From: Natronomonas salina
GTDB lineage: Archaea; Halobacteriota; Halobacteria; Halobacteriales; Haloarculaceae
Length of the DNA stretch: 64,000 nt
Reading direction: 5' to 3'
Assembly: GCF_013391105.1 (NCBI RefSeq)
Contig: NZ_CP058335.1
Span: 186,001 to 250,000, forward strand
The position numbers and the translations under genes were made by a program. The notes beneath the pieces are model-generated. The model worked only from the letters and a program-made list of their open reading frames with translations, had not been told where the DNA came from and made no database searches. How positions within the stretch are numbered: position 1 is the stretch's first letter; each line of letters opens with the position of its first letter. Below, one piece after another: positions 9,096 to 16,772 of the stretch.

Positions 9096-9105
9096 GAAAA
9101 TATTA
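9096..9105 (+). promoter_or_regulatory. Box A promoter of the MaoC gene
   Basis: The AT-rich AAAATATTA lies about 27-36 nt upstream of the ATG at 9132, inside otherwise GC-rich DNA. Just upstream, GGAACTTCC (near 9080) is a 9-bp palindrome that could be an operator. Confidence 0.45.
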
Positions 9106-9131
9106 CGGCAATTCCGAACCATTGCCACGGC

Positions 9132-9596
9132 ATGCCGTACAGCTACGAGCCCCACCACTTCGAGGACATGGCCGTCGGGAAGACCTTCGAGAGCGCCGGT
9201 CGGACGATCACCGAGACCGACTTCGTCTTCCACTCGATGTTCACGGGCGACTGGACGGAGCTCCACACGAACCGGGAGTACGCCGAGGACGGCCCCTTCG
9301 GCGCCCGCATCGCCCAGGGCCCGATGACGTTCATCCTCGCGACGGGGCTGTTCCAGCGGACGGGCGTCGTCGAGCGGACCGTCGTCGCCTTCCTCGGGAT
9401 GAACTACATGGACGTCCCGAACCCCGTCTTCATCGGCGACACGCTCTCGGCGGAGTACGAGTGCACGGAGAAGCGGGAGCTCGAGAGCCGCGACGACGCC
9501 GGCTACGTCGAGATCGACACGACGATGACCAACCAGGACGGCGAGTCGGTCTTCGAGGGCGACATGAAGTTCCTCTTCAGGCGGCGGGACGATTGA
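9132..9596 (+). CDS. MaoC family dehydratase (hot-dog fold enoyl-CoA hydratase-like)
   Basis: 154 residues, one complete MaoC hot-dog domain. The characteristic hydratase segment is SMFTGDWTELHTNREYA near residues 36-52, with the catalytic Asp and His of the family, followed by FGARIAQGPMTFILATGL. Such proteins hydrate enoyl-CoA thioesters in fatty-acid or aromatic-acid catabolism. The phenylacetyl-CoA epoxidase operon starts 1.6 kb downstream, but a membrane-protein gene on the opposite strand lies between them, so participation in phenylacetate degradation is only a guess. Confidence 0.88.
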   Translation: MPYSYEPHHFEDMAVGKTFESAGRTITETDFVFHSMFTGDWTELHTNREYAEDGPFGARIAQGPMTFILATGLFQRTGVVERTVVAFLGMNYMDVPNPVFIGDTLSAEYECTEKRELESRDDAGYVEIDTTMTNQDGESVFEGDMKFLFRRRDD

Positions 9597-9704
9597 ACGT
9601 CGACCGCTCGTGTCCGCGGCCACCGACCGGTAACGGCTACTTACCGCCGCGTGGTCCGTGAACGTACACCGGGACTTGAGTGTCGCTGTGAGAGACCGGC
9701 AGAC

Positions 9705-9869
9705 ATGAGCCTGGTCGAGAAAGTCAGGTCGCTCGTCGGCGACGAGGACGACGAGACGTACCGCTACGAGTGCGAGAACTGCGGGAACGAGTTCGAGTCA
9801 CAGGCGCCAAACCCGAACGACGTCGACTGCCCGATGTGCGAGAGCGGACGAATCCACACGGCACTCTGA
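9705..9869 (+). CDS. Small zinc-ribbon protein
   Basis: 54 residues from ATG 9705 (MSLVEKVRSLVGDEDDE). Two cysteine pairs, YECENCGNEF and VDCPMCESGRIH, form a short zinc ribbon similar to FmdB-type regulatory ribbons. The upstream in-frame extension to 9651 has poor codon use, so the downstream ATG is chosen. Function unknown; such micro-proteins are common in haloarchaea and may bind nucleic acid or protein partners. Confidence 0.75.
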   Translation: MSLVEKVRSLVGDEDDETYRYECENCGNEFESQAPNPNDVDCPMCESGRIHTAL

Positions 9870-9989
9870 GCCCCAGGCTGGGCCGTCGGTTGCAGCCGCA
9901 AGCAGAATCGACACCCCTGACGGTCGCCGAGTTCGGACGAGGTCTCCGTCGCTCCGCAGCCCTTCGGCGACGGTCGGCCTCGAGGGGAG

Positions 9990-11045
9990 CTATTCATGGT
10001 ACGAAACGACCGACGGCGGGACGAGGAGCGCCAGGACGCACAGGGCGACCAGCAACGGCAGTACGAGGCCCACAGCAACCAGCAGCAGCGGCGCGGCGAC
10101 CAGAACCAGCAGAACGCCCACCAGGGCGAGCACCACGGCGGGAAGCTGCAGGGCACGGACCCGGTCGACGACCACCCCCAGCGCGGGGTCGGCGCGCCCG
10201 GCGGCGAGCAGGGCCACCGGACGAACCGCCAGGGCCAGGAGGGCGGCCAGCACGGCGACCAGGGCGTCCGCCACGGGAACGTGAGCGAGAAGGCGAACCC
10301 CGACCAGTATGGGGAGGGCGACCGGCAGGTTGGGGAGGGACGCGGTCGAGAACACCACTCGGACCGGACCCAGGAGTACGACCAGCAGTCCGAGCGACTC
10401 CACGAGTACACCCAGCAACAGACCACCCCCGGCGACCAGCAGAACCACCCCGACCATCCGAACGCGGGGCAGCACCAGCAGAATCGGGACCAGCAGCCCC
10501 AGGGGCAGCGAAGACAGCAGGATCACCGCCAGCAGTACGACCAGGGCCAACAACAGAACCGGGGTCAGCATCAACAACAGGACCATGGCCAGCATCATCA
10601 ACAGAACCGCGGCCAGCAGCAACAACAGAACCGCGGCCAGCGCCAGCAGTCCAATCGACAGAATCACCCACAGAACCAGCAGCAGGGCGGACAACGACAG
10701 GGAGGACACCAGCAGGGCGGACAGCGGCAGGCTGGACGGCAGAACCAGGGTCGACAACAGCACTCCCAGGCGTCTCACCAGCAGCAAGGCCGACGACAGC
10801 AGCAGGGCCAGCACCAACAGCGGAATCACCAGCAGAACCAGGGGAACAGACAGACCGGGCAGCAACACCAGCAGGGCGGCCATCAGCAGCAGAACCGACA
10901 GTCGCAGAACCAGCAGTCGCGGGGCCAGCAGTCGCAAAGCCAACAGAACCAGGGCCAGCAGCCCCGGCGGGATCAGCGCCGGCAGAACGACCGGAACGAC
11001 CGGGGCGGGAATCGAAGCGGTCGATAGCTCCCGTCGGGTCATCAA
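9990..11045 (-). CDS. Leucine-rich polytopic membrane protein encoded in a CTG/CAG-rich tract
   Basis: A 351-residue reading frame that is almost entirely Leu, Val and Ala with short Arg/Pro turns, giving roughly ten possible membrane spans. The C-terminal third (ALAVRPVALLAAGRADP, then VDRVRALQLPAVVLALVG) has normal haloarchaeal codon use with GC-rich third positions. The middle is built from repeated CTG codons and degenerate 8-residue units. All six frames are fairly open here because the DNA is low-complexity. The opposite strand offers a 343-residue Gln/Asn-rich frame at 9996-11027 with a GGGGAG motif just before its ATG, but it lacks acidic residues, so the membrane protein is preferred. 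No family recognised. Confidence 0.55.
   Translation of the reverse strand: MMTRRELSTASIPAPVVPVVLPALIPPGLLALVLLALRLLAPRLLVLRLSVLLLMAALLVLLPGLSVPLVLLVIPLLVLALLLSSALLLVRRLGVLLSTLVLPSSLPLSALLVSSLSLSALLLVLWVILSIGLLALAAVLLLLLAAVLLMMLAMVLLLMLTPVLLLALVVLLAVILLSSLPLGLLVPILLVLPRVRMVGVVLLVAGGGLLLGVLVESLGLLVVLLGPVRVVFSTASLPNLPVALPILVGVRLLAHVPVADALVAVLAALLALAVRPVALLAAGRADPALGVVVDRVRALQLPAVVLALVGVLLVLVAAPLLLVAVGLVLPLLVALCVLALLVPPSVVSYHE
10551..10646. repeat. Four tandem copies of a degenerate 24-bp unit
   Basis: Units begin at 10551, 10575, 10599 and 10623; each starts CAACAG and ends GGTCAGC or GGCCAGC on the plus strand. The third and fourth copies are identical over 19 bases (10599-10617 and 10623-10641). 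Because 24 is a multiple of three, the array adds 8-residue hydrophobic units (pattern LLLLAAVL) to the minus-strand membrane protein without changing frame. It is the core of a longer CAG/CTG-rich tract of about 800 bp. Confidence 0.75.
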
Positions 11046-11178
11046 TCCAGCAGCAGCGCGAACGCAGCGCCGACAGCCGTGGTAGCCTTTCAGGAGGTTG
11101 TCGGTAATCGCGGTCGTCGTCGATAACTCGACTTTCGTCGTCAGGACAGCCCGATACCGCGTCTTTCGGTACCGCTGG

Positions 11179-11190
11179 AGTATTTAGTAC
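11179..11190 (+). promoter_or_regulatory. Probable box A of the paa operon
   Basis: GAGTATTTAGTAC is the only AT-rich element in the 200-bp gap before paaA. It is about 55-60 nt upstream of the ATG, so transcription would start near 11211-11215 and leave a leader of about 30 nt that contains the inverted repeat at 11216-11230. Confidence 0.45.
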
Positions 11191-11215
11191 CTCTCTATGT
11201 GGTGGGAAAGGGGTA

Positions 11216-11230
11216 TGTGAACGCGTCACA
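11216..11230 (+). promoter_or_regulatory. Inverted repeat TGTGA-N5-TCACA, candidate operator of the paa operon
   Basis: Perfect 5-bp arms TGTGA and TCACA around ACGCG, ending 12 nt before the paaA start codon and at or just after the predicted transcription start. This is where a repressor would block transcription of the phenylacetate operon. The regulator is not encoded nearby, so this is inference from position and symmetry. Confidence 0.4.
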
Positions 11231-11242
11231 CTAGAACGAGGT

Positions 11243-12184
11243 ATGGACGTAGAGACCGTCACGGAACGGGCCGGGCCGCGGGAGTTCGGTCCCGGCGACG
11301 AGATGCCCCGGGAGTACCGCGAGGCGGCGACCCGGATGATCCAGTTCCACGCGAACTCCGAGATCATGGGCGCGTACATCGAGCGGCCGTTCATCCGGCA
11401 GGCACCGAGTCTGGACCGGAAACTTGCCGTGAGCGCGCAGGTCCAGGACGAGATCGGCCACGGCCAGCTACTGTACCGCGCCGCAGAGGAGCTCGGCGTG
11501 AAGACGCGCGAGGAGATGCTGGCCGAACTCGAGAACGGGGAGGGGAAGTTCCTCAATTGCTTCCACTACCCGCTGGACGACTGGTACGAGCTGCCGATGA
11601 TCATGTTCTTCGTCGACGGCGCGGCGATGCGTCGGCAGGCCACGCTCAAGCGGACGTCGTGGGAGCCGTACGCCCACGCCATCGACAAGATCTGCTTCGA
11701 GGAGGGCTTCCACATCAAACACGGCGAGGACATCCTGCGGACGCTGGCGACGGGCAGCCGCAAGGACCAGGAGCGCCTCCAGGAGGCCTTCGAGAGGTGG
11801 TGGCCGCGCATCCTGCAGTTCTTCGGGCCGACCGACGACCAGTCGACCCATGGCGACTTCTCGATGGCCGTCGGGCTGAAGACGATGACCAACGACGACC
11901 TGCGGAACGCCTTCCTCAACGCCTACGTCCCGAAGGCCGAGAAGTACGGGCTCGAACTGCCCGAGTACCCTCGCGTCGAGTACCACGAGGACGACGACTA
12001 CTACGAGGTCTACGAGGAGGACCTCGACTGGGAGGAGTTCTTCACCGTCGCGGCCAACGAGTACCCGACCGGCGTCGGACAGATCGAGAAGCGCCGGCGG
12101 GCCCAGGACGCCGTCGAGTGGGTCCGCGACGCCATCGAGACACCCCAGCAGGGTGGGGTCGACCCTGCGGCGGCGGACGACTGA
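11243..12184 (+). CDS. paaA: 1,2-phenylacetyl-CoA epoxidase, catalytic subunit PaaA
   Basis: 313 residues, normal for PaaA, a ferritin-like di-iron protein that inserts oxygen into the ring of phenylacetyl-CoA. The carboxylate/histidine iron ligands are visible in two helices: FHANSEIMGAYIERP near residue 36 with QVQDEIGHGQLLYRAAEEL near 66, and DKICFEEGFHIKHGEDIL near 152. It heads a tightly packed operon paaA-B-C-D-zinc ribbon, with paaB starting 2 nt after its stop. The electron-transfer subunit PaaE is not in this window. Confidence 0.95.
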   Translation: MDVETVTERAGPREFGPGDEMPREYREAATRMIQFHANSEIMGAYIERPFIRQAPSLDRKLAVSAQVQDEIGHGQLLYRAAEELGVKTREEMLAELENGEGKFLNCFHYPLDDWYELPMIMFFVDGAAMRRQATLKRTSWEPYAHAIDKICFEEGFHIKHGEDILRTLATGSRKDQERLQEAFERWWPRILQFFGPTDDQSTHGDFSMAVGLKTMTNDDLRNAFLNAYVPKAEKYGLELPEYPRVEYHEDDDYYEVYEEDLDWEEFFTVAANEYPTGVGQIEKRRRAQDAVEWVRDAIETPQQGGVDPAAADD

Positions 12185-12186
12185 CC

Positions 12187-12516
12187 ATGAAGTGGGAAGT
12201 GTTCCGACAGGCCAAGAAGAAGGACTACCACACGCACGTGGGCGACGTCCACGCGCCGAACGCAGAACTCGCCAGGCAGTACGCCCAGATCATGCACGCG
12301 CGCCGGAAGCCCGCCAACAGCCTCTGGGTCGTCCCACGGGACGACATCGAGGAGGTCCACGCCGACGAACAGGGCGTCGCGATGGGCGGCACCACCCAGA
12401 AGGAGTACCGCTGGGCGACGAACTACAACACCGACGAGACGTTCGCCGAGGAGATCGAGGCCAGCCAGCGCGAACAGGAGGAGGCCGAGCGCGACCTCGC
12501 CGGGGTGGACGAATGA
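12187..12516 (+). CDS. paaB: 1,2-phenylacetyl-CoA epoxidase, subunit PaaB
   Basis: 109 residues from ATG 12187, the usual size for PaaB, a non-catalytic subunit that bridges PaaA-PaaC units. The family opening WEVFRQAKKKDYHTHVGDVH and the later LWVVPRDDIEEV are present. The C-terminus ends in an acidic tail (EEAERDLAGVDE). The stop overlaps the ATG of paaC, which suggests translational coupling. Confidence 0.93.
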   Translation: MKWEVFRQAKKKDYHTHVGDVHAPNAELARQYAQIMHARRKPANSLWVVPRDDIEEVHADEQGVAMGGTTQKEYRWATNYNTDETFAEEIEASQREQEEAERDLAGVDE

Positions 12517-13403
12517 CCCGGACCGGCGAAGCGTCCCTCGGCGGCCCGGACGACCTCTCCGAGCGGGAGCGAGCCGCCGTCGAGTCGGAGCTCCGGTGTC
12601 TCGCCGACGACGAGTTCGTTCTCGCCGAGCGGTACACCGAGTGGCAGGTCCGGGGGCCGACGCTCGAATCCGACATCGGCGTGGCCAACATCGCCCAGGA
12701 CGAACTCGGCCACGCCAGACTGTGGTACGACCTGCTGGAGGACTTCGGCTACGACCAGGTCGACCTCGTATGGGAACGGGACCCGTCGGACTTCCGGCAC
12801 GCGACGCTCGTCGAACGGCCCTTCGAGACCGGTGACTGGGCCGACTGCGTCGTGCGCGGCTACCTCTACGACACCTACGAGCGGCTGCGGCTCGAATCCC
12901 TCGAGGGGACGACTTACCCCCGTATCGCCGACCGCGTCGGGAAGGTCCTCGGCGAGGAGGACTACCACCGCGAGCACGCCCACAACTGGCTGGAACGGCT
13001 CTCGGAGGATGGCGGGACGCCGGAGGGGTCCCGTGGAGGCGGCGAAGCCGCCGAAGGGCGCCGCCGGCTGCAGGACGCCCTCGACCGGCTGTTCCCGCAC
13101 GCCCTCACGATGTTCGAACCTACCGAGCACGAATCGGACGTCATCGAACTCGGGGTCCGACCTGACCCGCTGGCGGACCTGCGGGACGACTGGCGGGCCA
13201 TCGTCACGTCGTTCCTGACGGGACTCGATCTCGACGTGCCGGGCGGAGAGTACGATGCGCTGCTCCCGGACGAGCGCGGCCGCGACGGGACGCACACCGA
13301 CGCCTGGGAATCTCTCTACGACGAGTTCACGTTCACGTACCGGCAGCTCGGACGGAGCGAGGCGCCCTCGCTCATGCCCGACCCGGACGAGGCCGATGTC
13401 TGA
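12513..13403 (+). CDS. paaC: 1,2-phenylacetyl-CoA epoxidase, structural subunit PaaC
   Basis: 296 residues starting at ATG 12513 inside the last codons of paaB. It has the same ferritin-like fold as PaaA: LADDEFVLAERYTEWQVRGP near residue 29, ANIAQDELGHARLWYDLLED near 57, and EEDYHREHAHNWLERL near 150. In bacteria PaaC pairs with PaaA and supports its structure. A loop near residue 170 (EGSRGGGEAAEGRR) looks like a local insertion. It overlaps paaD by 8 nt. Confidence 0.93.
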   Translation: MTRTGEASLGGPDDLSERERAAVESELRCLADDEFVLAERYTEWQVRGPTLESDIGVANIAQDELGHARLWYDLLEDFGYDQVDLVWERDPSDFRHATLVERPFETGDWADCVVRGYLYDTYERLRLESLEGTTYPRIADRVGKVLGEEDYHREHAHNWLERLSEDGGTPEGSRGGGEAAEGRRRLQDALDRLFPHALTMFEPTEHESDVIELGVRPDPLADLRDDWRAIVTSFLTGLDLDVPGGEYDALLPDERGRDGTHTDAWESLYDEFTFTYRQLGRSEAPSLMPDPDEADV

Positions 13404-13824
13404 ACCCGACGCGGACCCGGTCGAGGTACCGGACGCGCCGTCGTACTGCGCGTACACGGAGTACGAACGCGGGCCCGACCCCGAGGACCTCCCGGCCACC
13501 GGCGACGGCGCGACCGGTGCGGAAGCCGCCGTCTTCGAGGAACTCTACGAAGTCGAGGACCCCGAGATGCCCATCTCGGTCGTCGACCTCGGGCTGATCT
13601 ACGGCGTCGACGTCGCGGACGGGCACGCTACCGTGACGATGACGCTGACCTACACGGGCTGTCCGGCGCGGGACTACCTGCAGGAGGACGTCCGGCGAGC
13701 CGCGGCGCGGGCCGACGGAGTCGACAGTGCAGCGGTCGAACTGGTCTGGAGCCCGGAGTGGAACCTCGAACTGGTGACCGAGGACGGCCGAACGGCGCTC
13801 AGAGAGTTCGGGGTGAGCGTATGA
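13396..13824 (+). CDS. paaD: PaaD, DUF59/MIP18-type domain only
   Basis: 142 residues from ATG 13396. The central part is a DUF59 (MIP18) domain: EELYEVEDPEMPISVVDLGL near residue 48 and MTLTYTGCPARDYLQEDV near 84, the latter with the conserved Cys linked to Fe-S assembly. PaaD is thought to help mature the epoxidase. The family's usual C-terminal zinc-binding segment is missing and is instead encoded by the next, overlapping gene. A 40-residue acidic N-terminal extension precedes the domain. Confidence 0.9.
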   Translation: MSEPDADPVEVPDAPSYCAYTEYERGPDPEDLPATGDGATGAEAAVFEELYEVEDPEMPISVVDLGLIYGVDVADGHATVTMTLTYTGCPARDYLQEDVRRAAARADGVDSAAVELVWSPEWNLELVTEDGRTALREFGVSV

Positions 13825-13991
13825 GGCGGCGGCTGGACCCCTCCGTCGACGTCGACGAGGAGTCTGAATCTGCCGAGTGTCCCTACTGCGGCTCGACCAA
13901 CACCGAACGGGAGCACCCGAAGGGGCCGTCGCTCTGCCGGTCGATGCACTTCTGTAACGCCTGCGGCGAGCCCTTCGAGGCGTTCGGATAG
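13821..13991 (+). CDS. Detached zinc-ribbon half of PaaD
   Basis: 56 residues from ATG 13821, overlapping the paaD stop as ATGA. The sequence AECPYCGSTNTEREHPKG followed by SMHFCNACGEPFEAFG matches the C-terminal zinc-binding tail that is fused to the DUF59 domain in bacterial PaaD. Both cysteine pairs are intact, and the reading frame has its own start and an acidic leader (DVDEESESAE). So the bacterial PaaD is split into two polypeptides here. Whether they act as a complex is inference from the overlap. Confidence 0.85.
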   Translation: MRRRLDPSVDVDEESESAECPYCGSTNTEREHPKGPSLCRSMHFCNACGEPFEAFG

Positions 13992-13997
13992 ATCATC

Positions 13998-14007
13998 TTC
14001 TTTTTCT
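13998..14007 (+). terminator. Poly-T terminator after the paa operon
   Basis: CTTCTTTTTCT starts 7 nt after the stop of the zinc-ribbon gene; T-rich runs of this type end archaeal transcripts. Confidence 0.5.
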
Positions 14008-14055
14008 ACTAATCGTGGCGTAATACTATTATACAATATCCTGGTAGGAAACGGT

Positions 14056-14318
14056 GTGATATCCGATTTCCTCCTGGTAGTGGTGTTCTGCCGCGTCGTG
14101 GTCGGTGGTCTCGTGTTCTGGGACGCCTGGCAGAACAGTTCACAGAGTGCGGTGCTGTGGGCGCTCGTCGTCGCTTCGGCGGGGCCATCCTGGGGTCTCT
14201 CCTGTACCTGCTGCTCGGCCGCGAGCAATCCTTCTCCCTGTCCGAACGACCCCGGCGCCGCGCTACGGCAGACGAGGCCGTCGAACCGATGAACGTCGAC
14301 GATAGCGGACCGTTCTAG
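14056..14318 (+). pseudogene. Small two-span membrane protein (PLD-nuclease N-terminal-like) broken by a 1-nt deletion
   Basis: From GTG 14056 the frame reads FLLVVVFCRVVVGGLVFWD and then SAVLWALVVASAG. At the G-run near 14179-14182 the frame is lost, and it resumes one base later as ILGSLLYLLLGREQSFSLSE and continues to a TAG at 14316-14318. Adding one G gives an uninterrupted 87-residue protein with two hydrophobic spans and a YLLLGR motif, like the small PLDc_N-type membrane proteins common in haloarchaea. The stop overlaps the convergent transglutaminase gene. Either a recent frameshift or a sequence error in a homopolymer. Confidence 0.65.
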
Positions 14319-15553
14319 TTCGCGACGTTCTGCTCGAACCAGTCGTTGAGGTTGCGGTCCAGCCCGCTCCCGATGGCGCCGACGTCGTAGTGGATCCACC
14401 CGTCATCGCCGTAGGCCGCGGTGACGGGCGCGTCCGGGTAGTCGCCGACGTCGAACCGGATAGAACCGTCGACGGGGACGAACTCCCGACCGCCGAGGTC
14501 GAGTCGCTCGCGGTCGTCGTACCTGTCTGGCACGTCTGCTGACGCGACGCCGATCAGGACGTGGGCCGGCTGGAAGAGCATCGCGGTCTCGCAGGACAGC
14601 GGCGGCGCGCCGAGCAGCCCCGCGAGGAGGTGCGTCTTGTCCTTGCAGTCGCCGACGCCGGCGACGAGCGTCTCCTCGACGGTCCGGTTGTAGTCGTACC
14701 TGCCCAGCGTGGTGACGTCCCGCGAGTAGCGGAGCCCCTGGACGAACCTGACGACGAGGTCGAACCACTCCGCCGCCGGCAGGTCGGCTGCGGTGGTCTC
14801 CGACTCCGTGTCGTCGGATTCGACGACGGCGTCGGACGAGATGGCGGACGCGAGGTCGCGGGCGTACGGGTTCGTCTGGGATTCCTCGAACGTCTTCGCG
14901 TACCCCCGCTCCCGGGCGACGGCCGCCTCGTGGACCGACCGGCGGAGGCGATACTGGAGGTCCCAGTCGCGGTCGGCGGAGTCGTGCCACCGGTAGCGGA
15001 GCCGGTAGTCGTTGCCGGCCATCCGTCGACCGAACTTGGGTCCCTGAATGGGCTCTTGGCCGCCGGTGACGCGCTCCGCGCGGTCGGCGCCGTACTCGGC
15101 GCGCTGTCGCCACCGGTACGGCGCCGACTCACAGAGGTACGCGAGGCTCCCGGCGTCGTCGACGGTGTAAACCTCGTAGAACCAGCGGCCCGACTCGTAG
15201 CCCCCGTAGGGAATCTCGACGTCGACGGTCGCCGAGGCGCCGGGCTCCGGTAACTGGACGGGTTCGGAGTGACCGTCTGCGATCACGTCGCCGTCGGGGT
15301 ACTCCCGGCGCACGACGGCCGCGCGGGTCGGTCCCGCCGCGTCCCGGGCGACGAGGTCGACGGTCACGGTGGCGCCGTCGACGGCGGCCACCCGACCGCC
15401 AACGTCGGTCGCGCGGGACGGAACCGTGTCGCCGCTCGCCGCGCGGGCCACGCCGCTGCCGATGCCGATCCCGGCGTTCCGGCTCGCGAAGGAGTTGCCG
15501 AGTAGGCCGGTCGTAACCGCCGCAGTCGCCCCGAGGAATCGCCGTCTGTTCAT
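14315..15553 (-). CDS. Tat-exported transglutaminase-like protein
   Basis: 412 residues. MNRRRFLGATAAVTTGLLG is a Tat signal without a clear lipobox. The C-terminal half carries the transglutaminase-like catalytic triad: Cys in AGVGDCKDKTHLLAGLLG near residue 303, His in FQPAHVLIGVA near 330, and Asp in EFVPVDGSIRFD near 362. The N-terminal half (residues 50-150) looks like a beta-sandwich domain. Likely a secreted protease-like or cross-linking enzyme of the cell surface; the substrate is unknown. It faces the frameshifted small membrane gene. Confidence 0.85.
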   Translation of the reverse strand: MNRRRFLGATAAVTTGLLGNSFASRNAGIGIGSGVARAASGDTVPSRATDVGGRVAAVDGATVTVDLVARDAAGPTRAAVVRREYPDGDVIADGHSEPVQLPEPGASATVDVEIPYGGYESGRWFYEVYTVDDAGSLAYLCESAPYRWRQRAEYGADRAERVTGGQEPIQGPKFGRRMAGNDYRLRYRWHDSADRDWDLQYRLRRSVHEAAVARERGYAKTFEESQTNPYARDLASAISSDAVVESDDTESETTAADLPAAEWFDLVVRFVQGLRYSRDVTTLGRYDYNRTVEETLVAGVGDCKDKTHLLAGLLGAPPLSCETAMLFQPAHVLIGVASADVPDRYDDRERLDLGGREFVPVDGSIRFDVGDYPDAPVTAAYGDDGWIHYDVGAIGSGLDRNLNDWFEQNVAN

Positions 15554-15728
15554 GGTCTCCTGTCCGGTCGCGGGCGATCGGGTCGCCCGTCTCTACTGGT
15601 GAGAGACCACTAGGGAGGGAAACCATTCCGTACAGGTAAGGAGCTGTTACCGCCGTTACGTCTATTAGTCGAGAGTCGTTTCTGCCGGTTTCGAGTCGAG
15701 TATCGAAGTCACCGCCGGCGGACTCCGG

Positions 15729-16514
15729 TCAGGAACTCGTCTCGAGGTCGCCGCCCTCGCGCTGCCACTCCGTGAGGCTCCCCTCGTAGAACGCCAGGTC
15801 GGGGTACTCGAGGTGCCGCAGGACCGTGTACGTGTGACTGATGCGCCGGGCGGTGTTGCAGTACAGCAGGACGCGCCGGTCCGGAGAGACCCCGCGGCTC
15901 TCGAGGAGCTCCCGGATCTCGGACTCCGGTCGCAGGCCGCGCGTCTCGTCGTCGACGAGTTCCCGCCAGTCGACCCGGACCGCGCCCGGGATGTGCCCCT
16001 CCTCGAACTCCCACTCCTCGCGGGTGTCGACCAGCACGGTCCCGTCGTCGTCGAGGGCGTCCTCCACGACCGACAGCTCCACGAGCGGGCCGTCGGTCCG
16101 GAACGAGGTCTCGTACTCCGTGGGGCTCGGATCGGGCTCGTCCTTGCTCACCTCGTGCTCGCGGCTCCACGACGAGTAGTCGCCGTCGAGGAGGTGGAGC
16201 TTCGCGGGGTCGTGACCGTACAGCTCCGCGGTCACGAGGAACCGGGCGGCGAAGACACCGTGTGTGTCGTCGTAGGCGACGATTTCGTCGTCGTTCCCGA
16301 TACCCGCCTCGGAGCAGAGTTCGGCGAAGCGGTCGGCACCGGGGAGCATGCCCGCCTCGCCGGCCTCATCCGAGCGGAAGCTGTCGAAGGGGACGTTCAC
16401 CGCGCCGGGCAGGTGACCGATGCCGTCGTACTCCCAGGCGTCGCGGACGTCGACCACCGCGACCGAATCGAGGCGGTCGACCACCCACGCCGCCGGGACC
16501 ACTGCGTCGCTCAT
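15729..16514 (-). CDS. Two-domain rhodanese / thiosulfate sulfurtransferase
   Basis: 261 residues from ATG 16514; the longer upstream frame is not coding-like. Two rhodanese domains are visible: the first with VVDVRDAWEYDGIGHLPGAV near residue 20 and no active-site Cys (AYDDTHGVFAARF), and the second with LVDTREEWEFEEGHIPGAV near 150 and the active-site loop LLYCNTARRISHT near 218. The Cys-X4-Arg loop accepts the sulfane sulfur. A second rhodanese is divergently encoded 258 bp away. The role may be thiosulfate or cyanide detoxification, or sulfur trafficking. Confidence 0.9.
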   Translation of the reverse strand: MSDAVVPAAWVVDRLDSVAVVDVRDAWEYDGIGHLPGAVNVPFDSFRSDEAGEAGMLPGADRFAELCSEAGIGNDDEIVAYDDTHGVFAARFLVTAELYGHDPAKLHLLDGDYSSWSREHEVSKDEPDPSPTEYETSFRTDGPLVELSVVEDALDDDGTVLVDTREEWEFEEGHIPGAVRVDWRELVDDETRGLRPESEIRELLESRGVSPDRRVLLYCNTARRISHTYTVLRHLEYPDLAFYEGSLTEWQREGGDLETSS

Positions 16515-16772
16515 GGTTCGGTTTTCCGGCCGGAGGGCTTCAATGCGTTCACTCGCAGCCGGTCGAAGGTACCGGATATATTGGCCGCAACCTCTGTCGG
16601 CGGGCCGATAGCTGCTCCTCACCAGTCACTAGGTAAGTCGGACGTTGGTCTCGACTCCCGGTGAACGCGGGTGAGAGAAACCGGCGATATGTGCCGCGGA
16701 CCGGGAGGCGTGGCCGAACGTGCCGAGAATGCCAGCTTAATGGGGCTGGTGTGTTTACGGTTCGACCGTACT

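Noticed and set aside
9996-11027. Gln/Asn-rich 343-residue frame on the plus strand
   Set aside because: Almost no acidic residues, which is atypical for a haloarchaeal protein, and it is the complement of CTG leucine codons. The opposite strand has better codon use in its C-terminal third. It remains a minor alternative because of the GGGGAG motif before its ATG.
16515-16772. Possible further gene between the divergent rhodaneses
   Set aside because: In-frame extensions of both genes into this gap lack coding composition; it looks like a shared promoter region.
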